A stretch of DNA of 40,220 nucleotides from a virus. The translations under genes and the position numbers were made by a program. Below the pieces are notes generated by a model. The model was not told where the DNA came from. It saw nothing but the letters and a program-made list of their open reading frames with translations, and ran no database searches. Shown here one piece after another: positions 8,457 through 17,999 of the stretch; the first letter of the stretch is position 1; every line of letters begins with the position of its first letter. Location of the stretch: the IMG/VR virus record IMGVR_UViG_3300044699_000042, positions 1 to 40,220 of that record. One strand, written 5' to 3'.

Positions 8457-9428
8457 ATGGCCTTTCCAAACGTCTCGGACATCGTCGCAACGACGATCCA
8501 GTCGCGCACCCGCAAGATCGCGGACAACGTGACCAAGAACAACGCCCTCTACATGCGCCTCGATCAGCGCGGCAACCGCAAGCCCTTCAGCGGCGGCAAC
8601 GTGATCTATCAGGAACTGTCCTTCGCCCAGAACGCGAACGGCGGCTGGTACTCGGGGTACGACCTTCTGCCGGTCGCTGCGTCGGACGTCATCTCGGCGG
8701 CCGAGTACAACATCAAGCAGCTTGCCTGCCCGGTCACCATGTCCGGCCTGGAGCAAATCCAGAACGCCGGCAAGGAGCAGATGATCGACCTCCTTGAGGC
8801 TCGCATCAACGTCGCCGAGGCGACGATGGCGAACCTGATGGCCGAGGGCATCTACAGCGACGGCACCACCTACGGTGGCAAGTCCCTCACGGGTCTTGCG
8901 GCTGCAGTGCCGGCGCTCGCGCCCGCCTCGCAGACGACCGCCTACGGTGGCATCGTCGGCTCGACGTGGACCTTCTGGACCAGCAAGTACACGCTGACGG
9001 CAGCGCAGACGGCGGCCAACATCCAGGGCTTCATGAACACGATGTGGGCGAGTCTCGTGCGCGGCACCGACCGGCCCGATCTGCTCGTGCAGGACAACGT
9101 GGCCTGGGGTGTGTACATGGCTTCGCTCCAGGCGCAGCAGCGGTTCACGTCGCCCGAGGTCGGCAACCTGGGGTTCCCGTCCATCAAGTTCATGGACGCG
9201 GACGTGGTTCTGGACGGCGGCATCGGCGGCTTCAACACCGCCAACACGACGTTCTTCCTGAACACGAAGTACCTCTTCCTGCGGCCGCACTCGGCGCGGG
9301 ACATGGTCGCCCTGGACCCCAACAAGCGGTACGCCGTCAATCAGGACGCTGAAGTCAGCATCCTGGCCTGGGCCGGCAACTTGACCTGCAGCGGCAGGCA
9401 GTTCCAGGGGCGGCTGGTCGGAGCTTGA
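8457..9428 (+). CDS. Major capsid (coat) protein
   Basis: 323 aa, intact. The ribosome site CGGAGATAGCG precedes ATG 8457. The sequence is typical of podovirus coat proteins: N-terminal IVATTIQSRTRKIADNVTKNN, then GGNVIYQELSF, TMSGLEQIQNAGKEQMIDLL, a Trp/Gly-rich centre and the C-terminal CSGRQFQGRL. It follows the scaffold after a 135-bp gap and is followed at once by a strong terminator, fitting a highly expressed gene. Confidence 0.85.
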   Translation: MAFPNVSDIVATTIQSRTRKIADNVTKNNALYMRLDQRGNRKPFSGGNVIYQELSFAQNANGGWYSGYDLLPVAASDVISAAEYNIKQLACPVTMSGLEQIQNAGKEQMIDLLEARINVAEATMANLMAEGIYSDGTTYGGKSLTGLAAAVPALAPASQTTAYGGIVGSTWTFWTSKYTLTAAQTAANIQGFMNTMWASLVRGTDRPDLLVQDNVAWGVYMASLQAQQRFTSPEVGNLGFPSIKFMDADVVLDGGIGGFNTANTTFFLNTKYLFLRPHSARDMVALDPNKRYAVNQDAEVSILAWAGNLTCSGRQFQGRLVGA

Positions 9429-9450
9429 TTTCGCCCTGATCAAGTGCGAA

Positions 9451-9490
9451 GACCGGGGGACGTGCGCCAATACGCCCCCGGTCGTTTTTT
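9451..9490 (+). terminator. Rho-independent terminator after the coat gene
   Basis: A 9-bp GC stem, GACCGGGGG (9451-9459) with CCCCCGGTC (9475-9483), a 15-base loop and the T-run GTTTTTT (9484-9490). It lies 22 bp after the coat stop and 18 bp before the next start. It likely lowers transcription of the minor virion genes relative to coat. Confidence 0.85.
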
Positions 9491-9508
9491 CAGCTTCAGG
9501 AGATACAC

Positions 9509-10111
9509 ATGCCCGCAGGACTTCCAGGCTCCACGCTTGTCCAGAACCTCGCCAATCCGAGCCTGGGCAACTTCGTCCTCTTCGACCTCCTCTCCGGCCC
9601 CAAGGGCTCGCCCAAGGACCGCGACGTCGACGTCCCCTACCTCGGCCTGCCGGCAGGCACGGGCTTCGCCGCGAGCGGCAACGCCTCGACCGGCGGCCTC
9701 TCGACCGGCATCGGTTTCGGCTCGCCGCCGATCATCGGCCTGACGGCCCCTGCGTCCATCCAAGCCGCAGGCTTCACCGACGACTACACGCCCGGCATCA
9801 CCAAGCCGGACGGCACCGCCTCGGCCAATAGCTCGATCATGTACATCGGCGGCGGCAAGTCCGACGCCTATGGCGTGTCGAGCCCGTACACGGCCGGCTG
9901 GGGCATCGGTGGTGCCGGCCAGGGCGGCAGCCGTGACGCTGGCGCAGGACCGGCCTTCACCGGCTTCGTCACCAAGCTGGTCACGGCGACCGGTGCGGTG
10001 GCGACGGGCGCTGCGGTCGAGACGGGCTACAGCAACCGCTCGGGCTCTGCCCTGGTGACGGGTCAGTCGGTGTTCGGCTCCTTCGGAACCGCCAGCGCCG
10101 CACCGGCCTGA
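9509..10111 (+). CDS. Hypothetical Gly/Ala-rich virion protein
   Basis: 200 aa after a good ribosome site (AGGAGATACAC). Rich in Gly, Ala, Ser and Thr with short beta-like repeats (GFAASGNASTGGLSTGIGFG, VATGAAVETGYSN) and no membrane helix. Such proteins directly after the coat gene are often decoration or minor capsid proteins; this one matches no family known to me. Confidence 0.6.
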   Translation: MPAGLPGSTLVQNLANPSLGNFVLFDLLSGPKGSPKDRDVDVPYLGLPAGTGFAASGNASTGGLSTGIGFGSPPIIGLTAPASIQAAGFTDDYTPGITKPDGTASANSSIMYIGGGKSDAYGVSSPYTAGWGIGGAGQGGSRDAGAGPAFTGFVTKLVTATGAVATGAAVETGYSNRSGSALVTGQSVFGSFGTASAAPA

Positions 10112-10124
10112 GAGGCAGCACGCC

Positions 10125-10523
10125 ATGCTCATCGCGGGCGTGCTGAAGTTCGACTCGCAGGGTCGGATCATCCTGTCGGCCGGGCCGCCGGTCGACTTCA
10201 ACGGGGGCACCCCCGTTGGAGCCGACGGCGGCCTTGCTGCAGCCGCAGGCTCCTCGCCTGATCTGCTCCTGGCCGGCATCGGTTACCTCGACAACGGGGC
10301 CATCACCGACAGCGACAACCCCCTGGTCGGTCCTGCCGGCCCGGTGACCAACGAGCTAGGCCAGATCAGGATCAGCTTCGATCCGCCGGCCTACTGGTAC
10401 GCCGGGCTGCCGCTGACCGCCGAGGGGTTCCTCTCGATCAGCGACGGCATCATCCCGCCAGTGATCGGCCCAGGAGCCTTCGACCAGGGCTTCGACAACG
10501 CCTTCGACAACGGGAGCCCCTGA
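10125..10523 (+). CDS. Hypothetical protein (132 aa), likely structural
   Basis: Starts 13 bp after the previous gene and ends in a TGATG overlap with the next. Beta-rich, with VLKFDSQGRIILSAG at the N-terminus and repeated FDQGFDNAFDNG at the C-terminus. A perfect inverted repeat (CAACGGGGG/CCCCCGTTG, 10199-10218) lies within the gene. Function unknown; the context is virion. Confidence 0.6.
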   Translation: MLIAGVLKFDSQGRIILSAGPPVDFNGGTPVGADGGLAAAAGSSPDLLLAGIGYLDNGAITDSDNPLVGPAGPVTNELGQIRISFDPPAYWYAGLPLTAEGFLSISDGIIPPVIGPGAFDQGFDNAFDNGSP

Positions 10524-11095
10524 TGGCACGCAAGACAATGTTCGCGTTGAAGGCTCAGGCTGACGCCACGCTGCCCGACAACGCCTCGCACCAGATCACC
10601 GCCGCCGCAGTGCGGACGATGATCAAGGACTTCATCGACACGATGACGCCGGGCTTCGGCGCGCTCGGTGCCGACACCGCCACCCTGGTCGGCCTGGGCG
10701 TCACCCCGGTGATGGTGGTCCTGCCCAACCTGATGGCGATCACCGCCGACTTCACGTCGTTCGGCCCGACCAGCGGACAGCTTCGGCGCAACGCCCTGGG
10801 GCTGCCCTCGACGAACACCCGCGTCACCTTCTACGTCGGCATCTCCTGCGACGTGGGCAACGAGGTGGTCTTCAGCCTGTTCCGCGACGGGGTCAACGTG
10901 CCCGGCGGCGTGACGATCAGCGGCCAGGGCAACACCAACATCGCCGAGGCGTCGTTTGAGGTCATCAACGCCGTGCCCGTCGCTGGCGATCCGGTCTACG
11001 AGATCAGGGCGAGCAAGATCAGCGGCGGCATCGACGACGTCGAGTTGACCGACGCGCGCCTGATCCTTGAGGTGGTCCCGACCATCGGCATCTGA
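10523..11095 (+). CDS. Hypothetical beta-rich protein (190 aa), possible head fibre or minor tail protein
   Basis: The N-terminal ~40 residues are helical (ALKAQADATLPDNASHQITAA) and the rest has alternating beta pattern (TRVTFYVGISCDVGNEVVF, GGVTISGQGNTNIAEASFEV) like a small C-terminal fibre or carbohydrate-binding-type sandwich. This is inferred from composition and context only. Confidence 0.55.
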   Translation: MARKTMFALKAQADATLPDNASHQITAAAVRTMIKDFIDTMTPGFGALGADTATLVGLGVTPVMVVLPNLMAITADFTSFGPTSGQLRRNALGLPSTNTRVTFYVGISCDVGNEVVFSLFRDGVNVPGGVTISGQGNTNIAEASFEVINAVPVAGDPVYEIRASKISGGIDDVELTDARLILEVVPTIGI

Positions 11096-11116
11096 CGATT
11101 TAAACTGCGGGCTTCA

Positions 11117-11152
11117 GTGGGATGGGCTCGCCGCGTTTTCCAAACATCCCAC
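11117..11152 (+). other. Intergenic hairpin upstream of the 11170 gene
   Basis: GTGGGATG (11117-11124) pairs perfectly with CATCCCAC (11145-11152) across a 20-base loop, ending 18 bp before the next start and next to its AAGGAG ribosome site. There is no T-run, so it is not a classical terminator; it may be an RNA processing or translation-control stem. Confidence 0.4.
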
Positions 11153-11169
11153 GCACAAGGAGAACCCAG

Positions 11170-11853
11170 ATGGCACTCGACGCGCAGCAGGTTGAAGCCC
11201 TGCAGAACAGCACCCCCACCGACTGGTCCAAGTTCGACCAGACCGTCGGGGCCGACGCACGCACCTTCGGACAAGCGCCCGGCGGGTTGCCCCCTGGCAT
11301 GGGACCGGGTCACGACGACAAGCTCCACGTCCACTTCTACATGAAGCCGCGCATCGACATCGCGGAGTCGACCAAGCAGAACCGGCCGATCTACAAGGAC
11401 GTGCCCTTCGTCACCGTGATGATCCCCGGCGACAAGAACAACATCGTCACCGCCGAGGTCTGGGACCTCCACATCCGCCGCTGGCCGCAGCACTGGGCGC
11501 AGTTCCAGGCTGGCGTCAAGGATCAGGTGGTCGGCACGCCGCTCAAGGTCGCGCCGTTCCTGACCGAGGCGCACATCGAGGAGCTTGCCTACTTCAAGAT
11601 TCGCACCATCGAGCAGTTGGCGAACCTGTCGGACACCAACATGACCTTCATGGGCGCACGCGAGATGTCCGACGCGGCCAAGAAGTACCTGCTGACCGTC
11701 AACGGCAACGAGGCGCTGCTGGAGCGCATCAAGGCACTCGAAGCCCAGCTTGCCCAGCCTCACGTCGCCCAGGGCGACCACGAGGTGTCCGACCAGAAGC
11801 GCCAGCAGGAACAGCTTTCTGGCGGCAAAGGCGTGAAGAATTTCGGCCGTTGA
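11170..11853 (+). CDS. Putative virion protein (227 aa)
   Basis: The start at 11170 was chosen over an upstream in-frame ATG (11122) because AAGGAG lies just before it and the protein then begins MALDAQQVEALQ. The core has VHFYMKPRIDIAESTKQNRPIYKD, a Trp-rich stretch (VWDLHIRRWPQHWAQF) and a C-terminal helix/coiled coil (NGNEALLERIKALEAQLAQ). Long conserved-looking, non-repetitive sequence between fibre-like and tail-hub genes suggests a structural protein; no named family was recognised. Confidence 0.65.
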   Translation: MALDAQQVEALQNSTPTDWSKFDQTVGADARTFGQAPGGLPPGMGPGHDDKLHVHFYMKPRIDIAESTKQNRPIYKDVPFVTVMIPGDKNNIVTAEVWDLHIRRWPQHWAQFQAGVKDQVVGTPLKVAPFLTEAHIEELAYFKIRTIEQLANLSDTNMTFMGAREMSDAAKKYLLTVNGNEALLERIKALEAQLAQPHVAQGDHEVSDQKRQQEQLSGGKGVKNFGR

Positions 11854-11870
11854 AGCCCTAGGAGAGCATC

Positions 11871-12650
11871 GTGCCCACCTATTCGATGACCAACTTCTCG
11901 ACGTTCCAGACGTTGATGCAACAGGTGTGCGCGATGCTCAACCTGCCGGTGCCGACCGACCCGGTCGGCTCCAGCGATCCCAACATGGTCCTGATGCGGT
12001 CGGTGGCGAACCTCGCCAGCCTGGAGATGCTCAACAGCTACGAGTGGAGCCAGTTGACCAAGGACGGCACGATCACCGTCGAGACGCTCGTGCCCCCGAC
12101 CCCCGGCGAGTCGACCGAGGTCGCCTTCGACCTCCCTGGCGACTTCTACCGGTTCATCGACCAGACCCAGTGGAACGGCGCGATGCGCTTCCCTGCGGTC
12201 GGCCCGGTGAGCCCCCAGGGCTGGATGACCTACCGTGTCTTCCCGATCAGCGCCAACTTCACGCTGACGTGGCAGATGCGCCAGCGCCAGCTTTGGTTCC
12301 TGAATCCCCCGGCTCCTCCCGGCCAGGACTTCAGGTTCATGTACCTGTCCCAGGCGCTCGTGCAGGACGCTGACAACCCCGACCTGTACAAGAACGTGGC
12401 GACGAAGGCCGGCGACATCTTCCAGCTTGACGGCATCCTGATGACGTTGCTGACCCGGATGAAGTGGCTTGAAGCCCGAGGCTTCGACAGCAGCGCGGCG
12501 GTGCGCGACTTCCTCCTGGCCTTCGACTCCCGTGTCGGCGCAGAGAAGGGCGCGAACATCCTGAACATGGCCGGCGGCCGCCACGACTACCCGTACATCG
12601 GCATCGGCAACCTGCCCGAGGCGAGCCTCTACGGCATGCGCCAGAACTGA
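11871..12650 (+). CDS. Putative head-tail adaptor / tail accessory protein
   Basis: 259 aa starting with GTG at 11871 behind TAGGAG. N-terminal FSTFQTLMQQVCAMLNL, then a beta region (LWFLNPPAPPGQDFRFMYLSQ) and a helical C-terminus (GDIFQLDGILMTLLTRMKWLEARGFD). This layout is like the tail accessory factors that seal the portal (P22 gp4-type or T7 tubular-A-type position) and is often seen just before the DNA-stabilising tail-hub gene, as here. Role inferred from layout and context. Confidence 0.6.
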   Translation: MPTYSMTNFSTFQTLMQQVCAMLNLPVPTDPVGSSDPNMVLMRSVANLASLEMLNSYEWSQLTKDGTITVETLVPPTPGESTEVAFDLPGDFYRFIDQTQWNGAMRFPAVGPVSPQGWMTYRVFPISANFTLTWQMRQRQLWFLNPPAPPGQDFRFMYLSQALVQDADNPDLYKNVATKAGDIFQLDGILMTLLTRMKWLEARGFDSSAAVRDFLLAFDSRVGAEKGANILNMAGGRHDYPYIGIGNLPEASLYGMRQN

Positions 12651-12667
12651 ATTACTGGTGACGAAAT
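12650..12667 (+). repeat. 18-bp dyad motif, copy 5
   Basis: AATTACTGGTGACGAAAT overlaps the preceding stop codon and runs into the ATG (12666) of the next gene, so it occupies the place of the ribosome site. Confidence 0.7.
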
Positions 12668-12899
12668 GGCAACTTTGCCCCCAGGCTGGGTGATCACTCC
12701 GACCGACGAAATCGTCCCTAATCCCAACGTAGGGACGCCGGCCGAGGGTGCCTTCTTTGCCCGCCGGACCTTCATCTGCACCGATGCAGCCGGCGGCTAC
12801 CTCTGCGCGTCCGGTGACCTGGGGGACTGCGAGTCGCAAGCCCAGGCGCTGGCCCAGCAGCGGACGCAGCAGCAGCCGTACTACGAGACGATTCCATGA
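12666..12899 (+). CDS. Hypothetical small protein (77 aa)
   Basis: Starts 15 bp after the tail-adaptor stop, with the dyad motif immediately upstream where a ribosome site would be expected; translation may be coupled. The sequence has PPGWVITPTDEIVPNPN, two Cys pairs (FICTDAAGGYLCAS) and a Gln-rich end. No family recognised. It overlaps the next start (ATGAG). Confidence 0.55.
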   Translation: MATLPPGWVITPTDEIVPNPNVGTPAEGAFFARRTFICTDAAGGYLCASGDLGDCESQAQALAQQRTQQQPYYETIP

Positions 12900-14530
12900 G
12901 CCTCGTCCCCCACCGTCACCCTCGCGGCACGATCCCCCGGCGGTCGAGCGCCACGCAGAACCATCAGGCGTTCCCGTTCGGTGCGCCGCTGCGCGGCCTG
13001 GACGTGACCCAGCCGCTGCCGGGCGGCGACCCCCAGACGGCGATCCGGCTGGAGAACCTCGTGCCTCGGGTGATGGGCTGCCAGATGCGCCGGGGCTACC
13101 TGCGCTGGGTCAGCCTGCTCTCGGGCGAGGTGCGGTCGCTGATGAAGTACCAGTCGCCGCTGGGGGTCAACAAGCTCCTGGCTGCAACGGCCTTCGGCGA
13201 CATCTACGACGTCACCACGGCGTCGTCCTCGATCACGGTGCCGGTGCCTGTCCTGGCGGTGCCGACCGGTGCGCCGGTCGGCGAGTGGACCTCGCTCAAC
13301 TTCACCACCTCGGCAGGCGTCCACGTCATGCTGATGGTGAATCCTGGGTCTGGCTACTGGATCTACGACGGCACGACGTTCACCCAGATCACGCTGGGCG
13401 CCGGACCCAACCAGATCGCCGGCATCGACCCGGCGCTCTTCAGCTTCGTCACCGTCTACAAGAACCGGGTCTGGTTCATCGAGAAGGACACGACGCGCGG
13501 CTGGTACTTGCCCTTCGGCCAGTACGCCGGGGCTGCGACCGCCTTCGACTTCGGTGCGATGCTGCCCAACGGGGGCAACCTCCAGGCGCTGATCAACTGG
13601 ACCTACGACGGCAGCAGCGGTGTCGGCGTGCAGAACCAGTTGATCATCGTCTCCAACATGGGCGACGTGCTGGTCTATGGCGGCGACGACCCGGCCTCGG
13701 CGACGACGTTCCAAGTGATCGGCCGCTGGTTCATCGGGCGCGTGCCTGTTGGAGCCCGGTTCTTCAGCAACTACCAGCAGGACGTGATCCTGCTGTCCGA
13801 GCGCGGCATGGTCTTCATGTCGGAGTTGATGCGCGGCCAGGGCTTCTTCCAGAACGCGCAGATCGCCAGTGCCATCAACAGTGCCCTGGCGCTGGAGATT
13901 TCGGCTTCGCTCGATACCCGCTACTGGGAGGTCAAGTTCCTGCCGCAGGAGCAGTTGCTGATCATCAACCGGGCCGAGACGAACATCGAGAACCTGCAGT
14001 GGGCATACGAGGTGAACAACAAGGCGTTCACCATGCTGCGCGGCTACCCGATGCTGACGGTCGAGAATTTCGAGGGCTTCACGTTCTCGGGCGACCTCGA
14101 AGGCAACATCTGGCAGTGCTTCGTCGGCGGGACCGACGGACAGGTCGACGACGTCCCTGGCAGCGACCTCCAGGGGCTCGTGGTGACCGCCTTCCAGCCG
14201 CTGGGCGAGGGCATCCGCGTCAAGCGGTTCCACATGGTCCGCCCGAGCTTCATCAGCGACTCGGCTCCTGGCATCCAGGCCGGGCTGAACAGTGAGTGGA
14301 ACCTTGAGATCGGCGGGGCCGTGCCGGCGTACCTGGGCGCGGGCTCTGGAGCCTGGGACGTCGGCCTCTGGGACTTCGCCGTCTGGTCGGGCACGGGGCA
14401 AAGCTACGAGGCGTGGACCGGTGCCGCCGGCAGCGGCCGCTACGGTGCCCTGGCGATGAAGGTCCGCGCTTCGGCCGACACGATCTTCGTCGGCTGGCAG
14501 GCGCTGGTCGAGCCTGGGGGTGTGCTGTGA
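12896..14530 (+). CDS. Putative DNA-stabilisation / tail-hub protein (beta-propeller-like)
   Basis: 544 aa, intact. Repeated blocks of the kind LLAATAFGDIYDVTT, GYWIYDGTTFTQI, VYKNRVWFIEKDT, IIVSNMGDVLVYGG and EGNIWQCFVGG suggest a beta-propeller, as in the P22 gp10-type packaged-DNA stabilising proteins that plug the connector. It follows the putative portal adaptor, which fits that role. The family assignment is by pattern, not by search. Confidence 0.65.
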   Translation: MSLVPHRHPRGTIPRRSSATQNHQAFPFGAPLRGLDVTQPLPGGDPQTAIRLENLVPRVMGCQMRRGYLRWVSLLSGEVRSLMKYQSPLGVNKLLAATAFGDIYDVTTASSSITVPVPVLAVPTGAPVGEWTSLNFTTSAGVHVMLMVNPGSGYWIYDGTTFTQITLGAGPNQIAGIDPALFSFVTVYKNRVWFIEKDTTRGWYLPFGQYAGAATAFDFGAMLPNGGNLQALINWTYDGSSGVGVQNQLIIVSNMGDVLVYGGDDPASATTFQVIGRWFIGRVPVGARFFSNYQQDVILLSERGMVFMSELMRGQGFFQNAQIASAINSALALEISASLDTRYWEVKFLPQEQLLIINRAETNIENLQWAYEVNNKAFTMLRGYPMLTVENFEGFTFSGDLEGNIWQCFVGGTDGQVDDVPGSDLQGLVVTAFQPLGEGIRVKRFHMVRPSFISDSAPGIQAGLNSEWNLEIGGAVPAYLGAGSGAWDVGLWDFAVWSGTGQSYEAWTGAAGSGRYGALAMKVRASADTIFVGWQALVEPGGVL

Positions 14531-14951
14531 TAGCGACCCAGCCGCAGACCGCCCTCGCCTACTGGCTCTGCCAGCGCATCGGCTCGTGCCCGTCGTCCAA
14601 CATCCAGTGCATCGGCAGCGTCTCCGACCGCGACCCGAGCGTGCTGCGCGGGCGTGATCGGGCTACGACAGCTACAACGAGGCGTCGTGCGTGATGCACA
14701 TGGCAGGCGAGCCTGGCTGGATCGACAAGCGCATGCTGCACGCTGCCTTCGACTATCCGTTCAACGTCATGGGCTGCAATCAGGTCCTGGCCTTCGTGCC
14801 GAGCGACAATGTCGTCGCGCTCGACATCAACCGTCGCCTGGGGTTCTCGCTCGTTGTCGAGCTTGACGGCGCTCACCCCGACGGCTCGCTCTTCCTCATG
14901 CGGATGCGCCGCGACGAATGCAAGTGGCTCGCGCCACGGAGGACCCACTGA
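14527..14951 (+). CDS. GNAT-family N-acetyltransferase (frameshifted)
   Basis: GTG start at 14527 overlaps the previous stop. The second half is GNAT-like: CNQVLAFVPSDNVVALDINRRLGF (the acetyl-CoA-binding helix region with N..A...N..LGF) and ending FLMRMRRDECKWL, as in phage acetyltransferases of the ElaA/RimJ type. Two extra G bases in the GC-rich run at about 14648-14665 break the frame; with them removed the protein reads ..VIGYDSYNEASCVMHMAG.. and is about 140 aa. The substrate is unknown; phage GNATs in virion operons may modify host or virion proteins. Confidence 0.7.
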
Positions 14952-16080
14952 TGGGCAAGAAGTCAGGACCCCCGCCCCCGCCCGACTACACGGGCATGGC
15001 CGAGAAGACTGCGGCTTCAAGCCAGGAAGCGCAGACCCGTGCAGACTGGGCCAACCGGCCCGATCAGGTCACGCCCTGGGGATCGCAGAAGTGGTCCTCG
15101 GAGGCGATGGTCGACCCGGCCACGGGCAAGACCGTCACCAAGTGGGTCCAGAACACCACCGTCGACCCGAAGATGCAGGAGGCGCTCGACGCCCAGCAGA
15201 ACGTCGACAACGCCAAGAGCCAGCTTGCCCAGGCGCAGATCGGCCGGGCCGGCGAGGCGATGGCGAACGAATTCGACTGGGACAGCCTCGCCAAGGGCGG
15301 CGAACGTGTCTCGGCCCAGAAGCTCGATCCCAGCGCCTACCTGTCCAGCGGTGCAGGCCAGGGCATCATGGGCAGCCTCGGCAAGACCAACGTCATGCAG
15401 GCCGGCGGCGACCTCGGCCGCCAGCGCACCGAGCAGGCGCTGATGGCCCGCATGCAGCCGCAGAACGACCGTGCCCAGTCGGCCCTGGAGGGCAAGCTCG
15501 CCAACATGGGGCTGACCCGTGGCAGCCAAGCCTGGAAGCAGGAGATGCAGAACCTGCAGGACAACCAGTCGCGGCAGGCGTTCGACGCCATGCAGACTGC
15601 CGGCACCGAGCAGCAGCGCAACTACCAGATGGAGCTTCAGGGTCAAGGCCAGCAGTTCCAGCAGGACCTCGCCGGGGCCGGGTTCCAGAACGCCGCCCAG
15701 CAGCAGGCGTGGCAGCAGGGCATGGGCCAGAACCAGCAAAACTTCGGGATGATGTCTGGGGCTGGTGCGCAGAATTTCAGCCAGGAGATGGCCGCCTCGC
15801 AGTACGCCAACACCCTGCGCCAGCAGCAGATCGCCGAGCAGATGCAGAAGCGGTCGATGCCGCTCAACGAGATGAACGCGCTGCTGACCGGTGCCCAGGT
15901 GGCGATGCCGACGATGCCGAGCTTCAACACCTCGCAGTCAGCCGGGGGCGTCAACTACACGGGGCAGCCAAGGACACCTACGGTGCCAACATGGATGCCT
16001 ACAACGCGAAGCAGCAGCAGAGTCAAGCCCTCATGTCCGGTATCGGCTCGGTCGCCGGTATCGCAGCAATGGCGATCTAG
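14951..16080 (+). CDS. Putative internal virion protein, Gln-rich (frameshifted near the end)
   Basis: About 376 aa. N-terminal PPPPPDYTGMAEKTAASSQ and VTPWGSQKWSSEA; the middle is long Gln/Ala/Met-rich helix (ALMARMQPQNDRAQSALEG, NAAQQQAWQQGMGQNQQNF), typical of ejected internal proteins of podoviruses. A missing G near 15962 shifts the frame; restored, it ends AAKDTYGANMDAY..SGIGSVAGIAAMAI with TAG at 16078-16080. The role is inferred from composition and position. Confidence 0.65.
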
Positions 16081-16089
16081 GAGAACGTG

Positions 16090-16518
16090 ATGCCCGTGAA
16101 CCCGCAGAACGAGGAGATGATCCTCAACTACATGATGCAGCAGGGCGGCAACAACGCCGCCGAGCAGAACATCGCCCGCAAGCAGGCGCTCGTGAACCAG
16201 TTGCGCCAGTCGACCGCGATGCCCGACATGATCCAGGGCGGCGGCGCTCGCACGGTCCAGGCGGCCCATCCGCTCTCGGCGGTCGCCAACGTCGCCGGCC
16301 AGTTCATGGGCGCGCAGAAGCAGCGCGGCATCGACACCGCCCAGGAGAACCTGATGGGCGACCGCCGGTCGCAGCTTGCCGACCTCGTCGAGCGCCAGCG
16401 GATGGCGCAGCAGTCGGCGCTGCCGCTGCAGCAGCGCCAGGGCTATGTGCCGCCCCAGGCGGCCGTGCCTGGAGCCCAGCCGCCGATGGACCCGACGATG
16501 ACGTACCAGGGTCCCTGA
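16090..16518 (+). CDS. Putative internal virion protein, small (142 aa)
   Basis: TAGGAG precedes GTG-ATG; ATG 16090 was taken as start. Gln/Met/Ala-rich helix (MILNYMMQQGGNNAAEQNI, SQLADLVERQRMAQQ) with a Pro-rich end. It has the same composition as its neighbours on both sides, suggesting a set of interacting internal proteins. Confidence 0.6.
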   Translation: MPVNPQNEEMILNYMMQQGGNNAAEQNIARKQALVNQLRQSTAMPDMIQGGGARTVQAAHPLSAVANVAGQFMGAQKQRGIDTAQENLMGDRRSQLADLVERQRMAQQSALPLQQRQGYVPPQAAVPGAQPPMDPTMTYQGP

Positions 16519-16527
16519 GGAGCTTCC

Positions 16528-17999
16528 ATGTACGAAGAGGTCATCGACTCGATCCTGGGCGACCTCACCCCAGGCTACAGCCCTGGACAGGCGCGTGTAA
16601 ATGCTCTGCGCGGCAACGAGCCTGGGTCGTTCGCTGCCGGCATGGGTGCGCCGGTCGGAGGTGCGAGCCCGATGATGCCGCAGCCGCCGATGCCCCAGGG
16701 GCCGCCGCTGCCCCAGCCTCGCCCGATGCCCCAGCAACAGCCCCAGGCGGCCCCTGGCGGGCCGCCGGGTGGCATGCCCATGCAACCCCCGCCACCCAGG
16801 ACTGCGCTGCCCCAGGCGACCGGCAGGGGCTTCCCGCAGCCTGCGCCGCCGCAGCCCAACACGCCGGACATCTCCGACCTGAACGCGCAGAACGATCCGC
16901 TGCTGCGCCAGGAAGCGGCGCTGCGCCAGCGGCAGCAGGACGCCTTCGCCGAGCAGGCGCGGCTGTCGGTGCCGGGCGACCGCACGGCGATGGAGGAAGC
17001 CTACGGCAAGCAGGCCGAGGGCGGCAACCGCAAGCTCCTGCTCGCCCTGGCGGCGCAGCAGGCGGGCAAGGGCTTCGAGCCCTTCCAAGAGCATGCGCTG
17101 AAGCAGGCCGCCGCCGCGACGGCACCGATGAAGATGACCGGCGGGACGATGACACCCGAGGGCTTCATCGCCGATCCGGGGCACGCCGAGGAGATGAACC
17201 TGAAGCGCGCCGACGCCAACCTGAAGGCCATCGACGCCGCGCTGCAGCAGAACCTCACGCAGCAGGAGCGCCGTCGCCTGGAGCAGCAGCAGAAGGAATG
17301 GCAGGCGTCGATGCAGCGGTCGCAGCTTGGCATGCAGTACAGCCTGGGCATGCAGGCCAGCGCCGACCGCAACCTCGCCACCAACCTCGCGCATCAGGAC
17401 CGTGTGGCCGCCGCTGGAGCCAAGGGCACCAAGTTCACCGCCAAGGAGCAGTCGGACCTCGACGCCCACAACGCGATGAGCCAGGGCTGGCCGGCGCGGT
17501 CGCCACGCTCTCGAAGGTGAAGAGCGACAAGGGCACCGGCTGGGTCGCCGGGCTCGCGCAGGAGAAGCTCCCCGGCGGCGAGACGCTGGTGTCGAAGATG
17601 CGCGACCCCTTGGTCAAGGCGGCCGTGTCGCAGTTGACCTACGTCACCGACGCCATCAGGCACGACCGGTTCGGCTCTGCGCTGACGGTGACCGAGAAGG
17701 CATCGGCCGCGCAGTACCTGCCGAGCCCCTACGACGACATCCGCGCATGCTGGAGAAGGCCAGGGAATTGCAGAACCTCGTGGCCCTGAACAACCAGCGG
17801 CTGGTCGCCAAGGGTCAGGCTCCCGAGACGATCACGCCAGGAGCCCAGGCACAGCCTGGGGCTGCAGCGCCCGCTGCACCCCAGGTGCGTGCGTCCCCGG
17901 CTCCTGGCCCCGTTCGCGTCAACACCCCGGCCGAGGCTGCCAGCTCGCGCCGGGCACTCCGTTCATCACCCTGACGGCCAGCGCCGGGTGCGCCAATGA
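16528..17999 (+). CDS. Putative internal virion protein, Pro/Gln-rich (multiple frameshifts)
   Basis: Starts MYEEVIDSILGDLTPGYSP. A long Pro/Met-rich linker (residues ~40-110) is followed by Gln/Arg helices (LLRQEAALRQRQQDAFAEQ, ERRRLEQQQKEWQASMQRS). Frame breaks near 17487, 17743, 17940 and 17972 are repaired by neighbouring frames: ..GLAGAVATLSKVKSDKGTGW.. then MLEKARELQNLVALNNQRL then APGTPFITL.. and TGA at 17997-17999. The GTPFI..DG-type tail is common at the end of phage internal proteins. About 490 aa. One CGTGTAAATG site lies at 16594. Confidence 0.6.

Noticed and set aside
7125-9470. 781-codon - strand frame opposite scaffold and coat genes
   Set aside because: Composition is typical of an antisense shadow (Arg/Leu/His/Gly). 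It crosses two good + strand genes and a terminator.
10199-10218. Perfect CAACGGGGG/CCCCCGTTG inverted repeat as a terminator
   Set aside because: Lies inside a coding gene, has almost no loop and no T-run.
12748-14295. 515-codon + strand frame overlapping the tail-hub gene
   Set aside because: Pro/Arg/Ala-rich out-of-frame reading of the intact 12896-14530 gene.
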